In this document: positions 46,025 through 57,311 of the stretch, one piece after another
Position numbering within the stretch: the stretch's first letter is position 1
Layout: each line of letters opens with the position of its first letter
NCBI GenBank assembly: GCA_030141605.1
Contig: JAQGDQ010000194.1
Location: 353,501-410,811 of the forward strand
Direction: 5' to 3'
Source: Tubiluchus corallicola
Lineage: Eukaryota > Priapulida > Priapulimorpha > Priapulimorphida > Tubiluchidae
DNA length: 57,311 bases
Notes under the pieces: model-generated
Told to the model about the DNA's origin: nothing
Database searches by the model: none
What the model saw: only the letters and a program-made list of their open reading frames with translations
Position numbers and translations under genes: made by a program

Positions 46025-46099
46025 GTGATGGCTTCAAGTTATTTCCAGATGCCATATAGGTTGGAACACAGAAGTTGGAAGAAATAGATATAGTTTCAA

Positions 46100-49000
46100 A
46101 CAGCATCATAGCTAGCAGTTTATATGCAGAAAGTGAGGCTTAACAGATAAACGCGTAAATTTATTGTATGGGAGAAGATGCAGAGGATATTCACAGCTCG
46201 TTCAATTTCAAATCCGGGAAAATCCTGAGCACCGGTCGTAACGACAGGTGAAGCCGAGCCTACACACGTGGCAGCAAGTTCTGGGTCCAAGGTCATGCAT
46301 TCCACGGCGGCCTCAACTTCAAAATCTAAGTTCTTTAAGAAGCTGAAACGTCATGCATTGAAAATAAAAGAGATTGAGCACAAACTAGAAGCAAAGTAAA
46401 TGTGTATGAAGAGTGAGTACGATGATGAGGGAAGTAGAGCTACCCAAAAGAACATTAAAGTTCTGGGCAAAGCCACGATGACAGAGATGTCAAGGACAAA
46501 GTCGCTGAATGGATACAAAAGTCAGAAGTCCTGGAAGAAGCAGTACTGCAGATACTTAGCAAGCTGTGCAATGAGGAACGGCAAGATGAAGCATTCGTCA
46601 CATTAGCTACTAATGACAGATATGCAGTGGGTGCACTCCTCTGGGCTCGGAGTCTACAGCAAGTGGAGACCTCACACAGTTCAGCAGTTATGGTAACAAC
46701 ACAGGTTTCTAAGCAAATGATGTTACAGCTTCATTGTACATTTGATTATGTATATGTTGTTGATGCTATATCTAGTTTAGTAAATTTGAGTTCATTAGGT
46801 AGGCCAGAGTATGGCATTACATATACTATGTGTTACATTGCTGGCATTTAATTAAATTTAAAAAATGCATATTTATTGATGCTAACACTCTAATAAATGT
46901 TACTCCTACAAGAGGGTCTCAGTTTAACACGTCTGCAGCTGGACTTATCCTGGCAAGTCAGTCTCATCGCATAGCAAGGTTATCTGAATATGACATTAGC
47001 TTCTCCAAGTGGGACAAGTAGGCCTAGGCAACATCTATCATCGAACCTGCAAATAATTTTTTACCTGATAGTTCTGCACCAATAGGGCAATCTGGCACTA
47101 CTGGGATAGATGCTGTGATTCTTCAGGGCCAACGTCAATATGCAGAGATGTACAAGGCAAGTGTACAACTAGAAAAATTTGGAGGAAACATTTTACAATT
47201 TTAGCATTTTCTTATAAGATTCGAAACTAGTAGGAGCGTTAGACTTAGGACAAAGCAGCAAGATATACCAGGCTTCTTCAGTTTTGCACCGGGAGCGCTC
47301 TGTTGTAGAGAGCTGCAATTATATGGAACCTCGAGTCACTTACAAGCACGCAAACAACACTTGATTGACAGATTTCCCGTTAGTCATCACTCAAGCCTGG
47401 ATGAAAAAGATTAATGAGACAGACCCCACTAAAATAAATGAACCACACAAACTTCGTCAATTTTCTGATCTAATTATAAGTTGTGTGGACAGTTAGACTA
47501 TGAACAACCTGTCAAAAATAAATAACCAGTCAAGTCTTCTACAGAAAGTCAGGAAACTCCCATATAAATATCAAGAGAGATGGAAAGACATGGTTTTCAA
47601 CATAATGAAGTCTGGATGTAGAAACCCTTGCATTTTTGATGTTGTTAATTTCGTTAGAGATGTGGCCGATTACAAGATTACAAGACACACAGTTCTAAAG
47701 GCAAACGGAAGAATGACAGTTCATCTTAAATTTCAGACAAATCTAGCATAACAGTAGTTCCCAAACCGAGTGGGCGCTGCCCATAAAGTTGGAAAAAACA
47801 AACAACAAAAAACTATGAACAACAATGTACAGAAAATAAACAGAAGAACATGCACGCTTTGTAATTCTGACGAACATGCTTTGTTAAAGAATAGTTCCAC
47901 GTTTAAGGCAATGTCAGAAACAGAGAATCTCTAATATGCAAGGAGACCATGAATTTGCTTCAACTGTCTCCTTAGAGACAAGCATAGAGCAGGACAATGC
48001 TATAAACCTGGATGCAATATTAAGGGCTGCAAACGCAAGCATTCTCCCCTCATTCATGCAGTATGGAAGACCTACTCTCCTTTCAAGAGTCAAGAGAAGC
48101 ATAATATAGAAGACAACAAATTGCTCCAGCAGAGCCGATATTGTATATAAGAAGACAGCTATACCAGTTTTATCAATTTTACTTCAACTGAAAGGAAAAC
48201 CTCCTTTGAAGACCTACGCTTTGCTTGATCCCGGATCCACTAATACCTTTTGTTTAAAGTCTCTTTACAATGCTTTAGGAGCAACGGGAAGGAAACAAGA
48301 GTTGAGTCTAAGTACTTTAGAAAAAGCATACAGCAAAGTTAATACTAGAGTGTTTCAGATGACAATTAGTGATACGGATAGCTACAACAGTTTAGTCCTC
48401 CCTCATGTCTTCGCGAGACCATCGCTAATGTACGATGAAGAGTGCATGGATTCTGATGATGATATTCCAGCATGGCCGCATCTTCAAGATATTCCATTGT
48501 CTCTGACTGGTAACAGCCGTATAGAGCGTGGATTCCTCATAGGGCAAGATGTAGATGAAGCCATAATTCCCTTGGAGGTCAGAACTGGTGCTGAAACCCC
48601 CCTATGCTGTCCAGACAAAGCTGGGCTGGACACTAAATGGTACTACAGGAGGCAGAATGGTGAGTCTCAAAGAGGTTGGCAGTAATCATTTTGCTCAGAT
48701 ATCTACATCTTCATTGAATCTCCAAGATGATCTACAACACCAAGTAGAATAATTTTGGAAGATACACTCAAATGCTGAGGAAGCTCCTCATTCACTTGAT
48801 TATATCAAAGCATGGGAGATATCGGATAATTGAATTCTATAGAATGATGACCACTACGAGTTAGGCATTCCTTTAAAAACAGAAGACAGAAGTCTGCCAG
48901 ACACCTTTCAGATGGCAAGAAAAAGGTTTAGCAAAAGACTAGCTGCTAATCCAGAAATGCATGCAAGATATACAGAGGCAATATATGCTATGCTTGACAA

Positions 49001-50930
49001 AGGACACGTTGGAGAAGTCGAAGAAAGCTGTGACTATGAAACAGATTCTCTGGTGTGGTACCTGCCACACTGCAGTTTTTCAAGCTAGCAAATCAGAGAA
49101 GACGCGAGTTGTTTTTGATTGTTCTGCAATTTGCGACGAAATTTCATAAAACGATTTAGCATTTGAGAGTCCTGATTTAACAAACAAATTGCTAAGTGTG
49201 CTACTTCGTTTTAGAGAAAGGTGTGTTGTTGTCATCAGGGATATACGAGAGATGTTTCACATAGTACATGTGTCCCCGAATCAGCCCCGATTCCTTTGGT
49301 GGAAAGACGGCAACCTTAGTGCAACTCCTAGCATTTTTTGCATGACTGTTCATTTATTCGGAGGATTTTGGTTGCCAAGTGCAGATTCCCATGCAGAAAA
49401 GAACAGCAATTGACAATAGTCATGACTTCAGAGAGGAAATCATAAATACAGTGTTGGTGTTGACACGAGCACTGAAGCATCACACATGATCACAAAACTG
49501 ACTGTACTCCTCAGTAAAGTTGGTTTTCAATGACAAAGTGGATCAGCAATGAGAGAGAAACATTGAAGCCTGTTCCTGCTGATGATCGAGGCGAAAGTAT
49601 TAAGGATCTGGACTTCTAAAAATCCATTGCATACAAAGCATGCACTAGGCGTTAAGTGGTTGCAGGCGGACGATACTATTGGAATTTCATGTGAAAATAA
49701 AGAAAATCCACATACCAAGCGTAGTTTATGAAGTTCACTTGCATGAATTTATGATCAGGAGCATGAACCTATGATATTTGGAGCAGTCCAACCATTCGTG
49801 TTAAAGGCGAAGATCTCTGCCAGCATGAATATCGGAATAAAAATAAGTCATGGGATGACAAGTTGGACGAGGAAGTGTACACAAAATGGTCCAAATGGAA
49901 GAAAGACTGCACTCTGCTGCAAGATTTCAGTATTGACAGATGACTACAGCCACATGACTTTGATCAACTAAGATCTATTCAACTTCACCACTTCTGTGAT
50001 GGGTCGCAAGAAGCTTACATACATCAGACAAGCAAACATGCATGGTGACACCCACACGACCTTTCTGATGGCAAAAGCGAGACCTGCTCCCATCAAAAGC
50101 ATCACTGTACCTCGTTTGGAACTGAGTGCAGCACAGTTAGCTTCAAAAATAGAGTTGATGCTCAGGAAAGAGCTATCTCTGTCGATAGAAAAGTCAGTGT
50201 TTTGGACTGACAGCATCATGGTCCTTCAATACATCAGAAATTCGTCGAAGACCTTTCGCACATTCGTTCAAAACCGGGTTGTCATTATTTTAGAGGCATC
50301 TTCTAAAGACCAGTGGCGCTACCTTCATTCTGAAGACAATCCAGCTGATGACGCCTCTCGTGGCACAGATGCTGAGCAATTAGTGGTTTCACGAAGACAG
50401 AAATAGGGGCCTGAGTTTCTACGTCAGGAATCTTTTTGGCCATCATTTGATTTAACTGTTCAAAAGGACTAGTTAGATGATGATGCTGAAGTCAAAAGGC
50501 ATGCTGCTGTTAATTTAATGCAGAAAGCACAAGACTCAGATAATCTCTAAATAAATTGATACAGCATTATTCCTCACTGATCAAGCTGAGAAAAGCTGCT
50601 GTGTGGTTAATCCACGCTAAAACTATGATACTGGAGAAACAAAAAAAGAGACAGTGGGAACAGCCTAACTACCTGACACTGTCTGAGTTGGATGAAGCCA
50701 TGCTAGACATTGTGTTGTACGTGCAAAAGCGGCACTTTGCTTCAAAAATCAAATCAATGTCTTTAGGAAGTCTAAAATCAAGTAAATCGTCCTACAGAGA
50801 CAGTGACACTCTAATGCATGTTGGTGGTAGACTAAGAAATTCAGAAGCTGTTATGAATTCAAAGCACCCACTCATTTTTTCAAAGAACCACCCACTTGTT
50901 TCCTCAGACATTTTTATCACGGGTTAGTCT
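46100..50930 (+). mobile_element. Older BEL/Pao retrotransposon, decayed and truncated
   Basis: Pieces in normal BEL order. Basic gag start FFKKLKRHALKIKEIEHKLE (46330-46390); gag pieces at 46400-46606 and 47500-47751; knuckles FNCLLRDKHRAGQC and CNIKGCKRKHSPLIH (about 47958-48060). Protease-type TYALLDPGSTNTFCL at 48212 sits in a 159-codon frame to 48685. RT relics include TRVVFDCSA at 49105, RCVVVIRDIREMFHIVHVSP at 49220 and RFLWW. RNase H blocks are VPRLELSAAQLASKI, VFWTDSIMVLQYI and LHSEDNPADDASRG (49996-50406). The integrase zinc domain start is LMHVGGRLRNSEAV and KHPLIF (50556-50900). Integrase core and 3' LTR are missing; a Gypsy fragment begins directly after about 50900. Confidence 0.8.
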
Positions 50931-52845
50931 TAAATACTATTCGTCAACGTCTTATTCGATGCCCGCCAGAAAATTTAGAAATAGCTATTGAAACTGCACA
51001 ATGTGATCAGGCAGCAGAAGATATTTGTAAAACTGTTAGAACCCAATCACCATCCCCAGAACCAATCCAGATGGATACAGCATGTGAAAATGCAGCCCCT
51101 AATGTAACCAACCAGTTGCATGACACCGTACAAGATATGACGAAAACTATAAAGAGTTAATTGAAAAGGTGAAGTCCCAACCTTTAAAATCAAATAATGC
51201 CCCTACAAGCCCTGTACCACAACCACAAGAGTCAAACAGTCAATCATACTCCCAGAGAACTGGTTTGTTTCAGGGTTACAGAAATTCCTTTGTCTAAAGA
51301 AGGCTTGGTCTTCGTAATTTTCTACAGAGACCATTTTATACTACAGAGCCTCAAAACAATACACAATGTCAGTCTCAAACCTTCAGACTGCAAAACTTTC
51401 GCATTTTTGAGCAGAATACTTGTCCAAGTACCTGGGTGAATTTCAGATGCAACCAAATAATTCTCATGACAAGCGATCTGCAGCTGGTTCAGCATGTAAT
51501 AACCAGTGATCGGTAAACTAAGTCGAGCTGTGCCTAAGCAGGGCCCAGTACAGCCTAAATTTAACAGGCTAAAATGTGTAAATATGCATATAAATAATTA
51601 GGAACGTATTAATCAGACCTTGGCAAATGTCAAAATTGCTAATGTACCATATGCATATAAATAATGTACCATGTTTACTATCTGTGAAAATTTGGGAAAA
51701 ATTACCAGTACAACAACGTAAATTATCTACACACAATAGTGAATTGAACTCAGCTTCGGGTCAAGCTGTAGAAGTTTTAGGCCACTGTAATTTACTAGTT
51801 GAAATAGGCTCAAAAACATCCGGTGTTTGTTTTTGCATCTCTCCACAGCTATCTCGAAATGCAATTTTAGACTGACTTTTTACAGGCTTCAAAATCAGTC
51901 TTGCATGTTAGTAAACAAAGCCAGAACTTTTCTTATGCACACGAATTTTAACTGTCAAATTCCAACTAATAAAGTTACAGTATGCCCTAGGGTTCTGAAA
52001 AGAAAGAATCTGCCACAACGAGGCAAATCCTTGTTAATAGAAGATGGGGATGGTATACTATTTTATAAATCACATAAAACTTGTTGTCCAGTAGCTAGTC
52101 TTGTTGAAGTACAAGCCAAACATACACATGTACTGATTTTGAACACTGGTTCTAACCGTATAACAATTAATAAGGGCAAGTTTTGGCTGTAGTTCAAGTG
52201 GCACACCAGGAAGTGTTTCAAGTTAATGATGCTGAGCAGGTACAGAAACATTTATCCCAGTTTTCAATTAATGATTTTCATTTTAACAGCTGTTATTCAG
52301 TAGAGTCGAAAACCAGGCAGGGCTTCACACGACAAATTATATTTGAAGGACCTGGGGCAGTTATCAAAATGTTCAGAGCCGAAAGGTGCATGTGTGACAC
52401 CTACTACTCCCACTGAGGTTAGATTATATAAACAACCTACAAGTCTATAACATGGGTTCTCAATCTTGATGTCACGACATAAATTGGGGTCGCCAAGAAC
52501 CGTCAATCGTCAACAGGAGCTGAAAGATTTAATAGCTTGAAATATTGATTGCTTTGTAGAAGATACACAGCAGTTAGGTTGCACAATATATCTATTAAAT
52601 GTCAGCAGTATCAAGCACCCATCCATTTACTATCTATTATTGAACTCTTTTAGAAGCAGGCATTATAAGACCAAGAACCTTATTATGTGTTACCAATTAT
52701 TACTGTGAAAAAGAAACCCGGAGATTATCGTATGTGCGTAAACTATAGACCATCGAACGTTAAAACAATAGAGAAGATATGGCCTCTTCCCAGGGTGGAA
52801 AATGGATGCATCATATGCTATTAGGTTTGAAACAAGCTTACCATC
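50883..52845 (+). repeat. Left arm of a long inverted repeat
   Basis: Every position x checked here is complementary to 108194-x. Five separate long reading frames are identical between the arms. The match ends at 52845/55349, where the next bases disagree. The outer end is not visible because the right arm reaches the last base of the window. The arm is at least 1963 bp, with no mismatch noticed by eye. Confidence 0.93.
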
Positions 52846-53645
52846 AAACTCCTGTCTCACAAGCCAGAATCATAACATTTGGCTACTTTTACTAGACATT
52901 ATGGGAACTATTTTTATACCCGCATGCCGTTTGGTGTCAAGAATGCACCTAGCGAATTTCAAAACATGGTAGATTCTTTCACTCAAAAGTTGAAAGAACC
53001 GGATAATATATAAAGTTGGTATCCTTATATTGATGACTTATTGTGTGCAGCCCACATGCCGGCACGACCTTCGAAAAATCTTTCACGTTTGTTTGTCTAA
53101 TTTAAAAAGTGTGAGCAAAAGAAATGTGCATTTTTAAAACCTAAAGTACCATTCTTAAGGCATATTTCAACACCAATTGGCATTAAGGTTGATGAGGAAA
53201 AGGTGAAAGCAATCAGCCAATTTCACCACCCAGTAAAAGGTGTATGTCGATTTTTAGGCTTTGTAAATTACTACAAACAGTTCATTAAAGACTGTTCTGA
53301 ACTCATGCAGCCTTTTATAGCATTGACTAGAAAGGGAGTGTCTTTCAATTGGTCAAAAGAATGCCAGCAGGCATTCGATACATGCAAACAAGCAATAACC
53401 ACGCCACCTATACTAGGTTATCCCGTTATTAACAGTCCATTCAATCTTAGTGTGGACAGTTAGGGTTATGCAATTGGAGCTGTTTGAGTCAATCAGATGA
53501 TCATGGGGTAGAACGAGTGATAGCTTATCACAGTCAGTCACTATCACGATCAGAATGTAAATATTCTCCTATCCAATCCAAATGTTTAGCTATTGCTAGA
53601 AGTATCAAAAAGTTTATACCATACCATGAACTATAAATGGCATTA
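50898..53645 (+). mobile_element. Ty3/Gypsy retrotransposon remnant (gag end to RNase H)
   Basis: The gag C-terminal part runs FYHGLVLNTIRQRLIR, CPPENLEIAIETA and onward to about 51160. The protease region is broken: NSASGQAVEVLGHCNLLVEI in the 51627-51875 frame, then PQLSRNAILD. Spacer-linker frames follow at 51827-52192 and 52183-52416. The RT is at 52700-53460: TVKKKPGDYRMCVNYRPSNV, LPRV, GLKQAYHQTPVS, MPFGVKNAPSEFQNM, YIDDLLCAAH and GVCRFLGFVNYYKQFIKDCS. The RNase H start is SPFNLSVDS then GYAIGAV, and IAYHSQSLSRSE and YSPIQSKCLAIARSIKK run to about 53620. The YIDD box survives, but frame breaks show it is dead. Integrase and LTRs were not found. Confidence 0.8.
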
Positions 53646-54218
53646 AGCAGGCTTATACTATATATATAAAAGTTACTGACTTATAGTTGTTATCATACAT
53701 GTAGAGGAGGTAAGAAAGATAGACTGAGATAGATTCATTGAAATTAACTCTTAATTTTGTTAAAACAGCACAATTGGTTTGGCTTTTGTAAAGAAGTTCC
53801 AATTTTGGCTTCCACAATGTAAATAAGCTAGACTTCCTGCTTGTTAGAATTTTTCAGAATAAGCAGGAAAATATGCATGAATATGATAGTAAGACAGTAA
53901 AATGGCAGAAGGAGTAATGAAAAATTTTCAAGAGAGTATAAATGTTTTGATTATCAGACAAGTTTCATCGCAAAAGCTGGAAGAAACGTCACGATTTTTT
54001 CAATCACAGTTGATTGTAACATTGATAAGTAAACAATGTAAGACTTATTTTGAGCAACTTTGTGCTCTGCACCTTATTCGAGCGCGAGAAATGGGGCCCC
54101 CTGACGTCATTGGGTCTGGTGCACAGTTTTGCTACATTGTTAAAATGTCAGTTTATTATACTATTAATATAATGGCAGGCCTACAGAACACAACAATGTC
54201 ATTCAGTGTAATAGTTAC
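53646..54218. other. Short non-coding stretch in the inverted-repeat spacer
   Basis: A 133-codon plus-strand frame (53902-54303) overlaps the WAP exon on the other strand and has no recognisable domain. Nothing else assigned. Confidence 0.4.
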
Positions 54219-54377
54219 CTCCCATTTTAGGCCTGGCACAGATGAAACCACATGCAACGGAACTACAGCATTTTTCTGGTCCTGGACAATCGTCATCATT
54301 TGAGCAAATGATAGATTCACAATTCATGCCCTTATTTAAGTCTGCTCCATCTGGGCAGGAACCCGGTTTTAGTATCC
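54219..54377 (-). CDS. WAP domain exon (first copy), most upstream exon found
   Basis: Minus-strand exon with acceptor GCATTTTAAG and donor GGAG/GTAACT, encoding 52 complete residues. The whole four-disulfide-core signature is visible: KPGSCPDGADL, MNCESIICSNDDDCPGPEKC, CSSVACGFICARPKMG, eight cysteines with the adjacent CC pair. It starts with two bases of a split codon and ends in phase 1, joining in frame to the thyroglobulin exon at 41517-41735. It is homologous to the exon at 12983-13150, including the RPKMG/KPRMG end. It sits in the spacer between the inverted-repeat arms. Upstream exons, including a signal peptide, must lie beyond the window or have been missed. Confidence 0.88.
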
Positions 54378-54957
54378 CTTAAAATGCAAAAATATAAACA
54401 GTTAGTGCACTCATTATGTTAGCTTTCCATTCGTTGTGTATCATTGAATTTGTCAAGAAATTACAATGAAAAAGGCCAACCCTTTACATCTGACAGAAAT
54501 TTTGTCATGCTAAAGAAAGATCTACAGCATCATGTACTTGTTTTGATTTTTATTTTGAGCTAGACTAAATGTATTAAAATAATCGGTGCAGTGCAAGTGT
54601 AACTACACTTGCTATAGTGAACAATTCATAATTCATTTATTAGTACATAAAAGCACACATCTTGCTATTCGAAATGTAAAATAATAAAATAAGCCTCTTT
54701 CAGCCCAAATGTTAAGGTAATCATGAGATCTACTATGTGATTTTAAACATATTTACTAATCATTTTTACGACATACACAACAGTAACTGTCATGAGGTGC
54801 TTTGAATCCATCAACAGTCATACACTGACAAAGTGATTAAGCAAAGTATTTCATGCGGGAAAATAGGAAAATAGATAATTTGAGGCTTTATGCAAACTAC
54901 CTATAAATGGCAAAAATGGATTATTGTCTGTTGACATAGCAACAGGCCAACTAATAC
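54378..54957. other. Non-coding stretch, nothing recognised
   Basis: AT-rich, no domain, no repeat structure by eye. Confidence 0.5.
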
Positions 54958-55356
54958 TTGGTCGTTGCACACTGCAATTTTGAAACTGGAAAAAATAAAA
55001 ATAATTTCTCTGAGAGGAGACCAGAAGGTTCGTTCGAAAGTAGCTGTGAAACCTCGTCACGTATGCCATCCTGTTTAAAAGTATGCCATCAGTTGTTAAC
55101 GGAGCTGCTGATGTATGAGCGTTCTGCGCTCTTGGCCGGAAAAAAGTTGAAGAAAACTGTAACAAAATCAGGTCTAGCAAAATCTTGTGATCTTCCAGAG
55201 TATGCATTTTTCCCAACCGCAGTTGCCACACACTCTGTAAATGATGTGGACTTGCCTGACTATTTATCTGCTGAGGCCAAGGTACAAATGAGTAAGATAT
55301 TCTGTCTATACCACAAGATGTTTACCAGTTGTTCCCAAGCCTTTCATAGATGGTAA
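54958..55356 (+). other. Unidentified open frame abutting the inverted-repeat arm
   Basis: A 132-codon frame; the last two codons and the stop lie inside the right arm. The text is protein-like in the second half (LAKSCDLPEYAFFP, NDVDLPDYLSAEAKVQMSK, IFCLYHKMFT). The LPDYL...F..Y..MFT pattern loosely recalls the linker before RT in some Gypsy elements, but I cannot identify it. No clear start context or splice sites. It could be a retroelement relic or chance. Confidence 0.3.
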
Positions 55357-57311
55357 GCTTGTTTCAAACCTAATAGCATATGATGCATCCATTTTCCACC
55401 CTGGGAAGAGGCCATATCTTCTCTATTGTTTTAACGTTCGATGGTCTATAGTTTACGCACATACGATAATCTCCGGGTTTCTTTTTCACAGTAATAATTG
55501 GTAACACATAATAAGGTTCTTGGTCTTATAATGCCTGCTTCTAAAAGAGTTCAATAATAGATAGTAAATGGATGGGTGCTTGATACTGCTGACATTTAAT
55601 AGATATATTGTGCAACCTAACTGCTGTGTATCTTCTACAAAGCAATCAATATTTCAAGCTATTAAATCTTTCAGCTCCTGTTGACGATTGACGGTTCTTG
55701 GCGACCCCAATTTATGTCGTGACATCAAGATTGAGAACCCATGTTATAGACTTGTAGGTTGTTTATATAATCTAACCTCAGTGGGAGTAGTAGGTGTCAC
55801 ACATGCACCTTTCGGCTCTGAACATTTTGATAACTGCCCCAGGTCCTTCAAATATAATTTGTCGTGTGAAGCCCTGCCTGGTTTTCGACTCTACTGAATA
55901 ACAGCTGTTAAAATGAAAATCATTAATTGAAAACTGGGATAAATGTTTCTGTACCTGCTCAGCATCATTAACTTGAAACACTTCCTGGTGTGCCACTTGA
56001 ACTACAGCCAAAACTTGCCCTTATTAATTGTTATACGGTTAGAACCAGTGTTCAAAATCAGTACATGTGTATGTTTGGCTTGTACTTCAACAAGACTAGC
56101 TACTGGACAACAAGTTTTATGTGATTTATAAAATAGTATACCATCCCCATCTTCTATTAACAAGGATTTGCCTCGTTGTGGCAGATTCTTTCTTTTCAGA
56201 ACCCTAGGGCATACTGTAACTTTATTAGTTGGAATTTGACAGTTAAAATTCGTGTGCATAAGAAAAGTTCTGGCTTTGTTTACTAACATGCAAGACTGAT
56301 TTTGAAGCCTGTAAAAAGTCAGTCTAAAATTGCATTTCGAGATAGCTGTGGAGAGATGCAAAAACAAACACCGGATGTTTTTGAGCCTATTTCAACTAGT
56401 AAATTACAGTGGCCTAAAACTTCTACAGCTTGACCCGAAGCTGAGTTCAATTCACTATTGTGTGTAGATAATTTACGTTGTTGTACTGGTAATTTTTCCC
56501 AAATTTTCACAGATAGTAAACATGGTACATTATTTATATGCATATGGTACATTAGCAATTTTGACATTTGCCAAGGTCTGATTAATACGTTCCTAATTAT
56601 TTATATGCATATTTACACATTTTAGCCTGTTAAATTTAGGCTGTACTGGGCCCTGCTTAGGCACAGCTCGACTTAGTTTACCGATCACTGGTTATTACAT
56701 GCTGAACCAGCTGCAGATCGCTTGTCATGAGAATTATTTGGTTGCATCTGAAATTCACCCAGGTACTTGGACAAGTATTCTGCTCAAAAATGCGAAAGTT
56801 TTGCAGTCTGAAGGTTTGAGACTGACATTGTGTATTGTTTTGAGGCTCTGTAGTATAAAATGGTCTCTGTAGAAAATTACGAAGACCAAGCCTTCTTTAG
56901 ACAAAGGAATTTCTGTAACCCTGAAACAAACCAGTTCTCTGGGAGTATGATTGACTGTTTGACTCTTGTGGTTGTGGTACAGGGCTTGTAGGGGCATTAT
57001 TTGATTTTAAAGGTTGGGACTTCACCTTTTCAATTAACTCTTTATAGTTTTCGTCATATCTTGTACGGTGTCATGCAACTGGTTGGTTACATTAGGGGCT
57101 GCATTTTCACATGCTGTATCCATCTGGATTGGTTCTGGGGATGGTGATTGGGTTCTAACAGTTTTACAAATATCTTCTGCTGCCTGATCACATTGTGCAG
57201 TTTCAATAGCTATTTCTAAATTTTCTGGCGGGCATCGAATAAGACGTTGACGAATAGTATTTAAGACTAACCCGTGATAAAAATGTCTGAGGAAACAAGT
57301 GGGTGGTTCTT
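55349..57311 (-). repeat. Right arm of the long inverted repeat (inverted Gypsy copy)
   Basis: Exact reverse complement, as far as compared, of 50883-52845. Read on the minus strand it carries the same Gypsy gag, protease and early RT relics (frames at 56997-56755, 56567-56319, 56367-56002 and 56011-55778). It runs off the right edge of the window. Confidence 0.93.

Noticed and set aside
55688-55897. Plus-strand 69-codon frame, also present at 52506-52297 on the minus strand.
   Set aside because: It is the antisense shadow of the Gypsy relic, duplicated by the inverted repeat.

Overview
This is a window of an AT-rich animal genome, most likely an aquatic invertebrate. Exon/intron structure, extracellular cysteine-rich modules, BEL/Pao, Ty3/Gypsy, LINE and Penelope-like retroelements and long repeat-filled introns all fit a metazoan. 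Nothing bacterial is seen. Sponge, cnidarian or mollusc cannot be told apart from the sequence alone.

Host gene. One minus-strand gene appears to span almost the whole window. Seven well-supported exons, read from high to low coordinate, encode WAP (54219-54377), thyroglobulin type-1 (41517-41735), antistasin-like (28353-28477), a five-cysteine linker (16553-16658), a second WAP (12983-13150), a second thyroglobulin type-1 (3096-3320) and a second antistasin-like module (2525-2640). Every splice phase is compatible with the next exon in that order. The predicted product is a secreted multi-headed protease-inhibitor-type protein with a duplicated WAP-Tg1-antistasin cassette. Its 5' end (signal peptide) and 3' end are not found.

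Mobile elements fill the introns. 18.1-23.5 kb holds decayed BEL/Pao pieces in scrambled order and orientation. 24.8-27.4 kb is a decayed Jockey/I-like LINE (minus). 27.8-28.1 kb looks like the end of a pogo/Tigger-like DNA element. 29.6-30.3 kb has a Penelope-like fragment and a LINE 3' end. 30501-37170 is a nearly complete, young but disabled BEL/Pao element with 195-bp LTRs, a primer-binding site, gag and a broken pol. 40.2-41.3 kb is a Ty3/Gypsy pol fragment (minus). 46.1-50.9 kb is an older BEL/Pao copy, followed directly by a Ty3/Gypsy remnant (50.9-53.65 kb).

The right end is dominated by a long inverted repeat. 50883-52845 is repeated as its reverse complement at 55349-57311 (the last base of the window), around a 2.5-kb spacer that contains the first WAP exon. 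It is either a very recent inverted duplication or an assembly fold-back.

The left edge (1 to about 1130) is an unidentified coding-like island, open on the minus strand and running off the window. Other structures are a degenerate repeat family (14.3-16.3 kb), a foldback element (42.1-42.6 kb), several microsatellites and minisatellites, and tRNA-like SINE heads. No rRNA, intact tRNA gene or CRISPR array was seen.
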